Assembly: GCA_018857735.1 (NCBI GenBank)
Contig: JABMCL010000598.1
Coordinates: forward strand, 131,001 to 195,000
Direction: 5' to 3'
DNA: 64,000 nt
Origin: Alviniconcha marisindica
Taxonomy: Eukaryota > Mollusca > Gastropoda > Provannidae
Within the stretch, counting starts at the first letter, position 1. Each line of letters begins with the position of its first letter. The notes under the pieces are model-generated. The model did no database searches, had not been told where the DNA came from, and saw only the letters and a program-made list of their open reading frames with translations. This document shows positions 23,301 through 38,583 of the stretch, one piece after another. Made by a program: the position numbers and the translations under genes.

Positions 23301-26300
23301 TGTCTCCTGAGACGATGCTGGGCAAAACAAAAGGCACGAGTTGCTATGTCTTTTGGTGATCATAATGATGACTACCTGTAGACCCCAAATATGGCCATGT
23401 TGCAACAACATGCTCAAAGTCCCTTAACAGACAAAATTACTGAACACAAATTCTAAGTCAAAAACATCACTGGTGCACAGATGGATTTATTGAATTTGAT
23501 CTTTAGAACAGGTAGGCCTTCAGAGACTTTCTAAAAGCTTACTTTGAACTAGGCAATCTCTGAGACAGACTGCCCAAAGTACTCACTCTCAGAACAGCTC
23601 TGGATTTAAGCCCCTCTATCTCCGTTTCTTCCAACACTTTAGTTTACCCCACTTCGCTCCAACTTCTCACAATTCACCATAGTTCACCTCTGATGCCAAA
23701 GTGCAGATGCCTGCACCTGTCCATGCACATGCAGAAAAGAGGATGCACATGCAAACTGTAAGCCAACAGTGGCAAGCCACAAGGCTGTAAACAACACCAT
23801 CACCCTTCACTACGTTTCGCTCGGTCAAACACCTTTTGGCCAGAGGACATGAGGTCCCCCAACGGAGAACTTTTCTTCTTCTTTTTTCTGCATTTCACCT
23901 GTTTCTACAGGAGGACACAAACAACACTAGCTCATGTGACCAGCGGGACTTTACAGCGATCCCAGCTTCTGAAGACAATGGACGGCGAACTGTCTGGGAC
24001 TTGGTTATGCATGTACACTTTCACAGGCTGGATACAGGTGATTGTGCTAATCTGAAGGCAACATTCAGTGGTTAGAATCAAAACCAGTGTCAACAGCATG
24101 AGCTGCAAAATGGAGCCTCTGTCAGTAAATGATGAAGGAGAACGGGGGTCAAACCACCTGCCTGTAAAAATCTAATTCTTCATTCAGTCAAAGCTTCATC
24201 AGCTGACTGAAGCTAAGACTTGTGGACACTGCTGTATCTTGTACCTTACATGGTGAGCAAGGTTGGTAAGGGCTGAAGATCTGTCAGTCTATCTGCTAAT
24301 ATCTTCTACCTTACATGGTGAGCAAGGTTGATAAGGGCTGAAAATTTGTAGATCTGTGCCGCTATTATCTTGTCCCTTACAAGATCAAGAAGGCCAATCA
24401 AGGCTGATGCTTTGTGGATGCTGCTAACCTCTTGTCCCTTACAAGGTGAACAAGGTCAATCAGGGGCTGAAGATTTGTGAATGCTGCTAACCTCTTGTCC
24501 CTTACAAGGTGAACAAGATCATCTGGGCTGAAGGGTGTGGACACTGCTAACCTCTTGTCCCTTACAAGGTGAACAAGATCATCTGGGCTGAAGGGTGTGG
24601 ACACTGCTAACATCTTGTTCCTTACAAGGTGAACAAGGTCCATCTGGGCCAAGATCAGTGGATACTGCTAACATCTCATCCCTTACTGGTGAACAAGGTC
24701 CAACAGGGCCAAGATCAGTGGATACTGCTAATATCTCATCCCTTACAGGTGAACAAGGCTGACTGAGGCTGATGATTTGTAGATACTACTGGCCCTTTGT
24801 TTCTTGAAAGTGAAAAGCTCCACAAGCACTGATCACGCTGGACAGTTTTCAGACTGGTATGACATCTAAAAGGTGGCAAAACATTGTTTACAGAAACCAG
24901 TCAAACAATCACTGTAGCTGGTCAGATACAAGGCCGTGTACTCTCTCTCGCTCTCTCTCTCTGCTGCATTTTTTTGCTTTTGTTATTTTTTAAATTATTA
25001 TTCTTAGAAATGGTCAAACAAAACAACGGCCACTATGTGTCGGATCCTTGCGTCTAACTGTTCCTTAGGCATCAGTGCCGATGCTGAACAGGGCAAGAAA
25101 TGGGATTCTCCCTGCTGGTAACCTTAATGAGCCAATGGACACTGAATACTGTAGTCACTATAGAAATGCACAATGCCAAAAGTGAAATATTTATTGCATA
25201 AGCTTTACTCCACAGACACCCAGACAGAACTGACAGAACACATTTCTTGAGTCATGCATGCATTACATTGACGCGACAATCCTCTTACTGTCATTCTTGA
25301 GTGATTTTACATCCAAGGGACAGCATGACACACAAGGCTCCGACAGGCACGTCTGACCGACAGCTGATCCCCACCCCACCCCCCACCCCCAGTATACGCT
25401 GAGCCTGACCAGTGAAATAGGGGAATTTAGCAGTAACAGTGAGCCCTGACAAGACGTGTCCACATCAGCAGGCAGCAGACTGTGCTGCCTGGTGCTGTGT
25501 CACAGCTATGCAGGCCACCAGGATGTGCTTCAATGGCCAAAATACTTGTGTATTACAGCTGTGCTTATCTTTACTTCACCCTCAGTCTGTGGGGTCATGC
25601 TTGAAGCTCAAACGGATGTAACAGAAACAGATCAGCATGCACTTCTTCTCAAAGATTTATTGTTAGTCCTCAGAAGTTCGCTTCTCTCAAAGGTTAACAG
25701 AGCCAGTGGATAAGTGTGTTTCCAACAAATGAGAAATGCAGTGAGAGTTATATATATAGTAATATATATATATATTTAGATATAATTTGGGTGCCTGGGG
25801 AATACAGAGAGTTATATATAATTCTATACATTCACAGGGTGCCTCAGGAATAGACTTCAGGACTACAGATGTGATTAGTGCACTCAAAGTAGCACGGCTC
25901 AACAACCTGCTGCTTTCTTCCTGCTTTTCCCTTCTCATCCCCCCCCCACACACGCACACTCATGGTCAACTGCAGCAAACACCGTTAGCTGGATTTTATG
26001 GCCAAGAACAACCCACAAGGCTTGTCAAGACTGATTTTGTCACTGACAGAACTGACAAGGTCAAGGCTGATTTTGTCACTGATCAGAGCTGACAAGGTCA
26101 AGGCTGATTTTGTGACTGATAGAGCTGACAAGGTCAAGGCTGATTTTGTGACTGATAGAGTTGACAAGGTCAAGACTGATTTTGTGACTGATAGAGCTGA
26201 CAAGGTCAAGACTGATTTTGTGACTGATAGAGCTGACAAGGTCAAGGTTGATTTTGTGACTGATAGAGCTGACAAGGTCAAGACTGATTTTGTGACTGAT

Positions 26301-29300
26301 AGAGCTGACAAGGTCAAGGCTGATTTTGTCACTGATCAGAGCTGACAAGGTCAAGGCTGATTTTGTCACTGATAGAGCTGACAAGGTCAAGACTGATTTT
26401 GTGACTGATAGAGCTGACAAGGTCAAGGCTGATTTTGTGACTGATAGAGCTGACACAGTCAAGACTGATTTTGTGACTGATAGAGCTGACAAGGTCAAGA
26501 CTGATTTTGTGACTGACAGAGCTGACAAGGTCAAGGCTGATTTTGTCACTGGTCAGAGCTGACAAGGTCAAGGCTGATTTTGTGACTGATAGAGCTGACA
26601 AGGTCAAGGCTGATTTTGTGACTGATAGAGTTGACAAGGTCAAGACTGATTTTGTGACTGATAGAGCTGACAAGGTCAAGACTGATTTTGTGACTGATAG
26701 AGCTGACAAGGTCAAGATTTGATTGTATGGCAAATCAGAGCTGACTAGGGCAAGACTGATTTTGTCACTGATAGAGCGGACAAGGTCAAGGCTGATTTTG
26801 TCACTGATAAAGCTGACAAGGTCAAGATTTGATTGTATGACCAATCAGAACAATAGACAAGGTCAAGATTTGACTGTATGGCCAATCAGAACAACAGACA
26901 AGGTCAAGATTTGACTGTATGGCCAATCAGAACAACAGACAAGGTCAAGATTTGACTGTATGGCCAATCAGAACAACAGACAAGGTCAAGATTTGACTGT
27001 ATGGTCAATCAGAACAACAGTCAAGGTTAGGACTGATTTTGTGGACAATCACAACCGACAAGGTCAAGACTGATTTTGTGGCCAACCAGAACTGACAAGA
27101 TCATACCAAATTTATGGCCAACCACAGCACAGAGCAGGCGTAATTAATTTTGTCAATCTGAGAATGCAGTTTTCCCTTTCCCTTAGTTCAAATCAGCAAA
27201 GACCAAGACCCCCCCCCCCCTCTTTTCTTGGTTTTTGCTTGTTTGGTTCTCAGTAAGAATCAAAGCTGAACTTTCCTTTCTTCCCCTGACAAAGAGAAGA
27301 AGACAAATGACAGCTGCAGGCTGTTGAGCCCTACTAGCAACATGATCACAGACAGAGAGATGGAAAAAGCATGCAGAGGTATGCACTGACGTTACATACA
27401 TACACGTGTACGCAGCCTACGTTGCTGCAAACAAACCTTTCGAGGCATAGCAAGATTTGAGGTGGAATAAGCTTTCCGTGGTGAAATCTGCAATCAGCGA
27501 CACACACCAACAACACTTGCCATCAGCACAATTTCAATCCCTCACTGCAAGCAAAGCATGCTCCACACAAACTCTCACACAAGCAAAAGTAACATTTGGA
27601 TATTATTATAAACTGGTACGCAAGCACACCGTTTTCTAACAGTTACACACAAAAAACAGAGCAATCACTCTTCCATGCAATTCACAACAACCACTGAACA
27701 TCACCTATTTTATCCAGTCATGCACATTATGAATGTTGACACAAACACATCTCAAATTCAGAGGGCTCAAATAGTGCTGCATTACCTGCGTGGTACAAGC
27801 AATGGTGCAAATACGCAGGCAACCTACATACTACAAGTGTTACTGTGTGCAAATTCGGGACTCTGAATCAACCTGAGACCGCAGGCCAGTCACTGGGTAA
27901 CTGACGGACAGAGTCACTGCTCAATGTACACACAGCTGGCTCAACTGCTGCCTCCACAACACGCACGCACGCATGCACACACACAAACACACACACATTA
28001 CTCAAAAACACAGAAAGCTGAAATAAAATGCAGTGCCAAAGACAATCGTAATACAGCCATGAACCATGCCACTTCAAACTTGGGTTCAGGAGCAGTATGC
28101 CACAAGGTGCAAAAATGAAGATGCAAATGGGAGACTAACATTCCAGGGTTTTTTAAAACAGTACAGCTATGCGTATAAGAATGTCGTCTGTGTTGCAACC
28201 ACAGCATGCTCCAAGAGACACTCTACAATACACCACACCGACTGTCACTGTCAGCATGCTCTTTGCTGCCAAACTTACTTTCGTCTTTCTCCTTATCCTA
28301 ATTATCAACCTCGCCTGAGGTGCAAGATGCAACAGAAATGGGCCACTTGTACTCCTCATTTTCTCTGACATTCTTTTTTCTCTCTCTCATAAACTATAAC
28401 CATAATGGTTGACTGGGCATAAAACACCAAGTTACTTACTTACTTGCTCTCTCATAAACTGAAACATTTCTTTGGCAAATAATGCCACTAGTGTCTGAAG
28501 TCACCAAAACAGTCTCAGACTTGGACTGCTAATGTTCTATCAAATCATTTGACAATTAAGTCACAAACAGTACTCATTTCTGCCTTAAGGGAAAAACACA
28601 CAGAAAAAGGGCAACTAGAAAAAGGAGTTAGTAACTGGAAAGGGAAACTGCAATGCTGAAGAGAAGTAGGGCAGTGTCATCAATATTAGCATTAAGGCAG
28701 TGCCATCAATATTAACATTAAGGCAGTGCCATCAATATTAACATTAAGGCAGTGTCATCAATATTAGCATTAAGGCAGCGCTATCAATATTAACATTAAG
28801 GCAGTGCCAACAATATTAACATTAAGGCAGTGCCATCAATATTAACATTAAGGCAGTGCCATCAATATTAACATTAAGACAATGCCATCAATATTAACAT
28901 TAAGGCAACACCATCAATATTAACATTAAGGCAGTGCCAACAATATTAACATTAAGGCAATGCCATCAATATTAACATTAAGGCAGAGCCATCAATATTA
29001 ACATTAAGACAGTGCCATCAATATTAACATTAAGGCAGAGCCATCAGTTTTAACATTAAGACAGTGCCATCAATATCTGTGACACTTGTAAGCTGGCAGC
29101 ACGATACACATGGTCAAGCCACAAACTGCAAACTGGTCCTGAGAGAGCCACATTTGCGTTTTCGGGCAATTCAAAGATATTGATATTTTACACATTTACA
29201 GGTCCTGCAGACAAGGGCTGGGGAGGGCTTAACTACTCGCACACACACACACAAATACTCTGATGCTTACACATCCTGCAGCCTATGCAGCGACAGCTTC

Positions 29301-29322
29301 AGTATTGTACAAAGGCAGGACA

Positions 29323-29360
<38 letters not shown>

Positions 29361-32300
29361 CAGAATGAGCGCAGGTGAAAGACAAGGGACCCCCCCTGAC
29401 TGGCCACCAACCTACCCTGGTGACGGGAGACTCTCTCCTGGGTGTGGAGGCGGTGTCCTTGCCGTCGCCACCCCCCTTGGGCAGCTGCCTGGGTGTGGAC
29501 AGCCGGTCCAGCGTTGACCGACTTATCTTGACACCCGACTTCTCCACACTCCTTTTCTCCTCCTCCTTGGCGCCCGGCCTGTCCGCCGTCTTCCTGTCCT
29601 CCTCCTTGGCTTCCCCCCGGCGCGCTGACGATGAGCCTCGAGGCCTTGATCGCTCTAGATGGAAAGGGGCCAGAGGTCAAAGGGGTCAGCAGCCCTACAG
29701 CCACATTGATAGGCTGTCACTCCAGCGTTCATCCCACACCACGCCCCATCTTCAAAGCCACATGCTTATCATATTCAGCCACAATCAAAGCCCTCTCCTA
29801 AGAAACATCAAGGAACACAACTGACAGCTCCAATTTCAGACCACTCTCTAGACATCACTGTCAACAAGAAAAACGGTCTCACAAGAAAGGATGTTCCTGA
29901 CAGTGTTACAGTTCGTTTACGTGCACACTTCAAATTTGTAAGCATGTGGCCTAAAAGCAACTGTTGCGGTCTTTTACTAAGGATTTGACAGTCATGAAGT
30001 ACATCTAAGACACAACCTTGTGACTAGCAGACCCAGTGTAGCAACAGCTTTTGACTTTTAACTGATAATCATGGTTCAAGAGAAAAATATCCAAAGTCAT
30101 CTTACCTGATGGCTATGTTGACCAAAATGTGCTTTATATTTTTAAAGTGTAACTATGATCAATTTTGTTTAGTTTATCTCTATGGTGCCAAAACCTTGTA
30201 TGGGAAATAAAACAACATGGACTATGGGGTAAGTTAAACACAGGATGGTATTTAAAATAACTCAACTCCACATCAGAAAAGAAAAAACAAATCAGCACAC
30301 AAACCACTGACTTAACTCTACAGCTAATCCTGAAGGGAGACAACAATCATGGTCAACGTTAACACAAGGCTTGAAAAGATCCCCAAAAGAGGAATTAAGG
30401 ATCTTTGTTTAAGGCTTCAAGCAAAAAGAGAAAGGTGTTTGAAGGACAGACTCCCCAAAGGTGCCAGAAGGGAACAGCATGGGAGGCCATCTAGGTGAAG
30501 CTTCAAGCTAACGGCTGCCTAGCCTAACCACCACCCAGAGGTTCACTACAGCACCACGCAAACAAAAACCGCTGTTAAACTCCACAAACAAGATGACAGG
30601 AACATTTTGTTAGTACACACAAGAAGAGAAAACCGACAAAAGAAAAGAAGAAAGAAGTAAATAAACTCCAACAGGTGCTGCACTCCATCCTGAAGCATTC
30701 TACGACCAAACGCCGTCTGTTCTAGCACCTGAACAAAACTGCAAGAAATAAACCACTGTCAAAAAGCTGCAGGTCAACAAACTGTAAACATATTTTGCAT
30801 CTGGCAGTTTGCAGAGATAGTTCAAGGTGCTCAATGCTTGTTGTCTGAATGAAGAAAGTGTAACTGCAGAAGTGTATAAGTTGACAACACTTTCTGCCAC
30901 ACTGCACACTGACATCATTTACACCATAGGATGCTTCACCTAATATGGTCTGTCTATAGACACATCACTAACAGGATGCTGAAGTATAAATAATGCATGG
31001 TGATTGATCTCCACAACACAGCTTTCAAATAATAACTGCCTAATGATAAATATTCACAGAAGAAACTGAAAGCAGTCCTACACATGAAGACTTCAACACA
31101 ACTCATGTACCTCTTCCCTGAGAATGCTCAGCACTCCCAGTAAAACACATGACGATACCACTGTCAGCTGTCACACAATTATGACACATCTGCCACATCA
31201 ACGATTTGAAGAGATATATATGAGAGTGGAAGACAGAGCCAAGTCAAGGTAGAAGTTTTGACCAAAGCCACTACTTTGAAAGACAAATACAATGGAACCC
31301 CTAACCAAAGACTTCCCCAACCAGCCACCCCAAAAATGGCCTTAAAAGAGAGGAAGTCTTTGGTGAGGGAAGGGTTCCTTTATGGCGATATAATGAGGAT
31401 TCACAAATGGTGATCTTAGAATATTTGGTGAGGGGTTCCTTCATGGACATGAGGATTCACAAACAGTGGTCTTAAAGGATTTGGTGAGGGGTTCCTTCGA
31501 GGACATGAGGATTCACAAACGGTGGTCTTAAAGGATTTGGTGAGGGGTTCCTTCGAGGACATGAGGATTCACAAACGGTGGTCTTAAAGGATTTGGTGAG
31601 GGGTTCCTTCGAGGACATGAGGATTCACAAACGGTGGTCTTAAAGGATTTGGTGAGGGGTTCCTTCGAGGACATGAGGATTCACAAACGGTGGTCTTAAA
31701 GGATTTGGTGGGGGGTTCCTTCGAGGACATGAGGATTCACAAACGGTGGTCATAAAGGATTTGGTGGGGGGTTCCTTCATGGACATGAGGATTCAGAAAC
31801 AGTGGTCTTAAAGGATTTGATGAAGGGTTCCTTCATGGACATGAGGATTCAGAAACAGTGGTCTTAAGGGATTTGATGAAGGGTTCCTTCATGGAGATAC
31901 GATATGGTCTTAGAAATGGTGGTCTTAAATTCAGGTTTGGTGAACTGTTCATTGAGGTGTTCCCCTGCAAAACTAAATGTGACATTAACTGAGGATTATA
32001 GTCATTGTCAACAGGGTTACAAGTATAAACAGTATGACTAAAATGCTAAAGGAAAACATTTAGACTATTTGCCATTCCATAAGCCTTTTGATTTGATCTG
32101 ACATATGGCAACAAACAGGTATTGAACTGAATTGTCAACTACAATGAACTGATTTCAGCAGCTGAGGAAAGAGCCCTGGTTATGTTTTGCCCATAGCACA
32201 GTTTTCCTCAAGGGTGCTGCATTCAGGGTTAGGCAATGTTGGGGAAACTTCTGAGAAACGGGGTGGAGCGCATGTGGGCTTTTCCGAGAGCACAGATACA

Positions 32301-35300
32301 ATCTTGAACTGAACTGTACTGCAGCATTCAGGATCCATTCCAGGCATGCCCACTGCAGTGCAGTGAGACAGCTATGGGAAGAGGGTAGTTCAACGGGCGG
32401 AGGGGACGGAGGCCATCAAACAATCAGTCTGGTCCTTTCAGGTAAACACCACAAGCCAAAAAGCAACGCATTCTTGCAGCTGTAATGAACGGTACTCTTT
32501 TGGACCAAGGAATGGGCAAAGGGTAGATCAATTCAGATCCTTGTACCTTCATAAAAATGTCAACAACTCACTCCAACAAAAGTAACACACAGTGTACTGA
32601 CTGACCTGCAACTGACCACTGAACCCACAACTGAAATACAAAAACTGACACATGCAACAACAACAAAAAGAAAAATGACACAACATAACCTGTCATGACA
32701 AAAGTAATGATGGGGGCAAGGAAAGGTGGGGGTGGGGGGTGAAGTGGGGGGTGAAAGAGGTGTTGGAGGCCTGGACTTCAATGACATCACACTACCTCTG
32801 GCCAGTCTGTCTGTACTTTTGCTGCGGGGCGATGCCTTGGGCGCCTCGAGGCTGACGAAACTGGGCACCGAGGTGCCCACGGAGGCCGGGCGGGGCTTGC
32901 GTGGGGTTCGGTTCTCCCGCAGCTTCACCCCTGCAGTGGAGGAAGACGCCGAGCCCGCTGACGAGGCACTAAGGGTCATCACGCTCTTGGGGCGAGAGGG
33001 CGGAGGGGCAGAGGGTGCTAGAAAAGACCTAGGGCCTTCGGGTATGGTGTTGAGAGCTGAGTCGGCCAGCCACGCCGGGGCCAGCAACAGGACACAACCC
33101 AAGGGGAAGGGAGAGAAATGTAGGCGCAAATCAGCACAATGGTCAGCAAACATGGGAGGTACTGTTATCATTTTAAAAACCAGATTCTGAGTTAAGGTTA
33201 ATGATTGTCATAATGGAGAGTACACAGGACCACCAGCTCTGTCAACTGGGGGCAGACACTGGATGCAGACATACAAACACAAGGGGTGGAAAAGAAATCA
33301 GAATGTTAACAAAGTGCATACAGGGAGAAAAGAAAAAACACTGTACACCAATACATTGTTACACAATACTACAGATCTGTATGTATACAACACTACTCTC
33401 TATTTCTATGTCGCCACACAAGTAAGAGACACAAAGTCAACAAATACGCAACACACAGTGCGAAACAACAAAACTGCTCCCTACACTTGTAACACTACCC
33501 CTACCTCCTCATTCTACAAGGTGGAAATTATTCCACTATTCCCAAACTTTGATTGGATCTCCCACTCTCTAAGAACCAACCCCCCTGTGTACATGCGGAA
33601 AGGATTTAAGGAGCAAACACCCTGAAATCGGACAATCCAGCATTCAGTTTTGCACTTCCTGTTACTGGCGAGCAAAATTACACATGCCTTTGCTTCAATG
33701 CACTCATGCATGTTATAATTAGAGCTTTTTCTCAAAATGCCATATTTATTATGTACTTGATAATGATATTCACATTTATCAAGGCATGCTACTTCATGCT
33801 TGTTCTATGCACATGCCCCTGAGTGTACGTGCTGGCCAACAACTTCTCAATAAAACATATCACAGAAACACAACCATAACAATCAGTCTCAAAAAGGATG
33901 AATATTAACAACTGCCACTTTCAATGGAAAACAACAAAACAAACACTGTAGGTACAGTACTCAAAAGCGCACAGCACAACACGGAAAGAGGGTGCAAAGT
34001 TTCTTGATTCGTTGTTTTGTTTTGTTTGGTGTGCATGTACGCGCGTGTGTGTGTGTGTGTGTGTTTGTTATTTCACGTTGTTTTGCTGTTTGTTCAGGGG
34101 TAAAACATCCAAATCAAACAGACACCTCTTTTATATCTTTACAGCACCTATACAAAATGTTACAACAAATGCAACTGATTTTCAATGGCAGAAGTGCAGA
34201 ACACTGGTGTTTCTGTCTCTCTTTTTATGACTGTCATGCACAGTTTATTTAGAATTTGTCTCTACATCCCCTGTATACAAAATAAAACAACATATAAATA
34301 CCATTAATTACGTATCAATTACAGAGGCCGTTTCATTGTGACCACTGATAAAGTTTAGACTGTTATTTGTTAGATACAGATCACCAGTTAGTTGTGGTGC
34401 TTTGTTTGTGTGTGTGTGTGTGTGCGCGAGTCTTTTTTTTTCTTTCTCTCTTTCTTTTAAATGGAATCTGAGTTTGAACAAGTGAAACCCCCCACCTAAG
34501 GCTTCTGGCACTTCTGTCAGTGAAAAGCTTGTCCACAGCTACAGAGGAAGAGAAAGGAAGAGTGGTGTAAAGCAAGAGCGACAGTAAGAGGCAACACAAA
34601 AGAGTGAGTGATTAACTTGCTGCAAGGTGCCAGTATGGCCTGTGTTTGTCAACTTTCAGCCACTTAGTACCATCAATATTTCTTCCTCCAATGTCAAGTC
34701 CTATGTCATACAAAAGCGACAGCAGAAAATATTTCTTTTTATGCTCTGTATCAGATCAAATGTTAAAAATAACGAAAGATCACACATCAATAATAAAGAA
34801 CCAGAGGTGGTACGTAAGACCAAGCAACTCTTTGTAAGTAAAAACAATCTCTCGATAAAGAGCTGCTGTGGCCAATTCTGTGTTCAACAATGACAACACT
34901 TCCAGCAAGTTGAGGACCCAATCACACACAAACTAATCATACACAGTAAGTCATTTCTACACAAAACTACAAGGATGAGAGGAGTAGGCAAACTGTAAGA
35001 TGACTATTGAAGAATGGTGATGAAGACAGCAGGGTGCTGTTTGCTGAAACAGGAGGTAGGTAGAGGAAAGCTCTGGTCCTTACCAAGCAGCGAGTCTGGC
35101 TTGCTGGAGACATTAAGCACTCCCGAAGAGGAAAAGTCAGAATTTCGTTTGTGATAAAGCACACTGGTGGAAACGGAGAGATGCTTGGTGGTGGGCATGG
35201 TGCCACCTGGTGGGGCCCCTAAAGCACAACACGGGGAGAGAAAACAAAGCATGCCACTTGATGCAAAATGCACAAAATGCCCTCAACGTGTCTAGGCGCT

Positions 35301-38300
35301 AAGGTGCCGCTACTGAACCAAGTCATGGTTTGGGGGGGGGATGAAGAGAAGAAAACAATCAACCAAAAAAATCTACAACAAAACTGTCCAACCATGACCC
35401 TCGTGGAAGTCTCAAGATGTTGAAAGGTAGTGCTTTACTACACCGGAAGAACGGTGAAGTCTTCCGTTTGCTGAGAATGACTGGTGGCAAACAGCTACAT
35501 TTTGGACGCTGGTCTGATCTGACCACCTGTCCACGTCACCCATCATTAATGCTACTGTGACAAGATGTGCATTTAATCAATACACAAAGGTCAGATCCAT
35601 ACCAGTCAAATAGTTTTCCCAGTGGCCTTCCTCACACATTCCTAAAAACGCATTGTTTTTGTCACATCTTGCTAAGTATAATGTTTTTGTCATTTGCTGC
35701 CAACCACAGGGTCATAGCTGTACATGCAAGTAAAGGACACAGACTACACAGCTACAGCACAACCATTCTCCCCTCACACCAAACGGAAAACAAACAAAAC
35801 AGCACAATCAACAACAACAACAAAAGAGCATGTAGCGTCTTTGTCAGAGAAGAAAATGTGGAAATAGCACAAGATTACTTTGGAACAAGTGCAATACATC
35901 CCATGTTGTAGTTGGTACACTACGGTCGATCATTATCATCCCAAACATTGATCATTCGTTCTGATGAGACACCATTCAGCTGAGGGGGCCATTACTGTCC
36001 CAGTACTAACTTTAACCTTCCACTCCGCCACCCTTTATATCAGTTCACATGATGGCTGTTGAATCTTGAGGCTCCCTTCTTCCCCACAGATCTGTTTGCA
36101 CTTCTCCTGCCTGTCAGTAATGCTGTGCTACTTCCCTGCTCTCTCTCTCTCTCTCTTTCTCTCGACCGATGCATTTCCACAACCACATGAAGGAAATTTT
36201 AACCCTCAAGCTGTTCAACATTTCCACAACCTCAAAAAGGAAATGTTAACTTCAAAGCTGTTCAAATCATATCTAGTAGTAGTAGTAGTACAAGCACGCC
36301 CCCAAAAAGCAACATCAAAGTAAAAACTTTTTATCCAGTCTCTAGTTCCTTAGCCACCGTGCACAGTTCACAGTTGAAAACAAAATGACGAAGGGGTAAA
36401 AAAACAGCATTTTAAACAGCAGATTATTCCCGAAGTGCCTAATCCCAACAGTACCAGGGATCAAGGCGAAGCATGCATCGCTTTTCACTTCGAAATGCAA
36501 AACTCATTTCCTTCTTTAATCTGATCACTTCCTCCCCCTATTATCACCACCTGGACCATTCCCAATCATCGTCCATAATGCAGGTCACCATTCACACACT
36601 ACTGTCGGTCAGCCCAGTTCAGTCCAGTCAGAAAAGCACAAGTCAAACTGAAGCAGTCCCACCGACCTGTAGGAGAGGCCAACACAGGACACAGGTCATG
36701 CACACTCCCAAGGTGCACCAACCAAGAGAGCGCAGCATGCACAGTACACACAGCACAACATGCGTCGCTGGGGAAGACTGCCCCACGTCAGACACAGTAT
36801 GCACAGTACACACAACACAACAGGCATCGCCGGGGGAAGACTGCCCCACGTCAGACACAGTATGCACAGTACACACAACACAACAGGCATCGCTGGGGGA
36901 AGACTGCCCCCCGTCAGACACACTATTTGCATCAACATGGGTGTTGGTCATGTTGGAAGTTAACCAGCCACTTTAAAAGGCACAGTGCTGCTATCTGCAC
37001 AGTGACCAACTAGCAAAAACATCACCGTCAGCCTAACCAACCTTTCACAACTTTTACCAGTCAAAGTCTCAGAGACGGTCAGTCACCTGAGAAACAAAAC
37101 ATGTCCAGTCACCTCCACAGCTCTTCCATTTTGGGGGATACTGGTCACAAGATTTCCAAGACAAAAGACCTCAAAGCACATTTCTGAGGTACCACAAAGA
37201 AGGGCAACTTGCAGGAGAATCCCACTTCAAAGCCAGGTCAGCAAATGGAGACTTGGGAACAGTGGGAGGGATGTTCTTGGAGTGGGCTTTCATAGCATTT
37301 TCCTCCAACCTGAATGTGGCATTACAGACAGGCAAAACTAATGACCACAAAAAGACTAGTTCACAGGCAGGGTACCGTATACTGCCTATACTTATACAGT
37401 TATAGCTGTTCTTTTACCTTCCAACATGGCAACAAAATCAACTCACTTTGCAACTGGACTTTGTCACAAACTGAGTTAATTTCCATAAAAAGAATACATG
37501 TCATTACCTCACCCTCTTTCTTTCTCTTTCTTTTGTAATATTACTTTTTCTTTACTACCTCTTGGATACATAGTAGTACAGTGAGGTCCAAACAACAGTG
37601 AACTCAAACGGTTGCATACAACATGCAAAAGAAAAGGAATTTTGAAGTGTATAACGGTAGAGAAATCTTCACCACTCAAAGCAAGACACTTCCTACGGTC
37701 ATTCAGCATTGCAGCACTCTCCTAGTACAGGTGGGACTGTTAGATGGATTTGGGCGTTGCTGCGCAAGCAGTCTGGCACAAGGCACAACTGCAGCACTTT
37801 CCAGGCAGGAAGGTTAGTTGACTTGGATTGTGTTGTGTATTCAGTCTTGCATAGGGCTCCACTGCAGCAGCTTTGCCCGCTCAAGGGTCAGTACTGTGCA
37901 CTATTGTCTTCCGGTCCACACGCTTGCATGCAACTAGCTTAGCAGTTAGCAACATTAATAGGGCTGTTAGTGTGTAGCAGTTATCGCAGGTTGTGAACAA
38001 CATACAGTTAGCAGCTGACAAATTCTCAGTTATACTCTACTATCTTGCTAGCCTAGAAACAGAAATCAAGCTGTGCTGTCTAAACACCAGTTGTTTTTCC
38101 CCTCGTAACGGCATCAGTCTGATGCTACCTCCAGATAGTCTCTCCGTCCTTTCTATCTTCTCACCCAGTCCTGCCCCTTGCCGTGAACCAGTTCCTGCCT
38201 TCTGGGTTAAGCCCACAGCACAACTTCAGAAGTGTCCTTCATACTGATACCCATCAAAGAATTAAGCTAATCTTTGTTTGGTTTGGAGATAACTTGTCAT

Positions 38301-38529
38301 AATTTCAAGCCAGGCAAACTTAAGGCTTTGATAACATTATGCTGCCAAAGATGCTGTGAGAGATGAAGGGCACTTCCACTTTCAACACAAAACCTCAACA
38401 ATGCAGTAGAAAAGCAAGAACAAAAAATACTGACACATACTCAACATTTGTGTGTTAAAGAAAGAAAGACACAAAATTGAAACATTATTAGGTAGTTTAT
38501 CAAGATGCCATATATATGTATGTATATAT

Positions 38530-38583
<54 letters not shown>

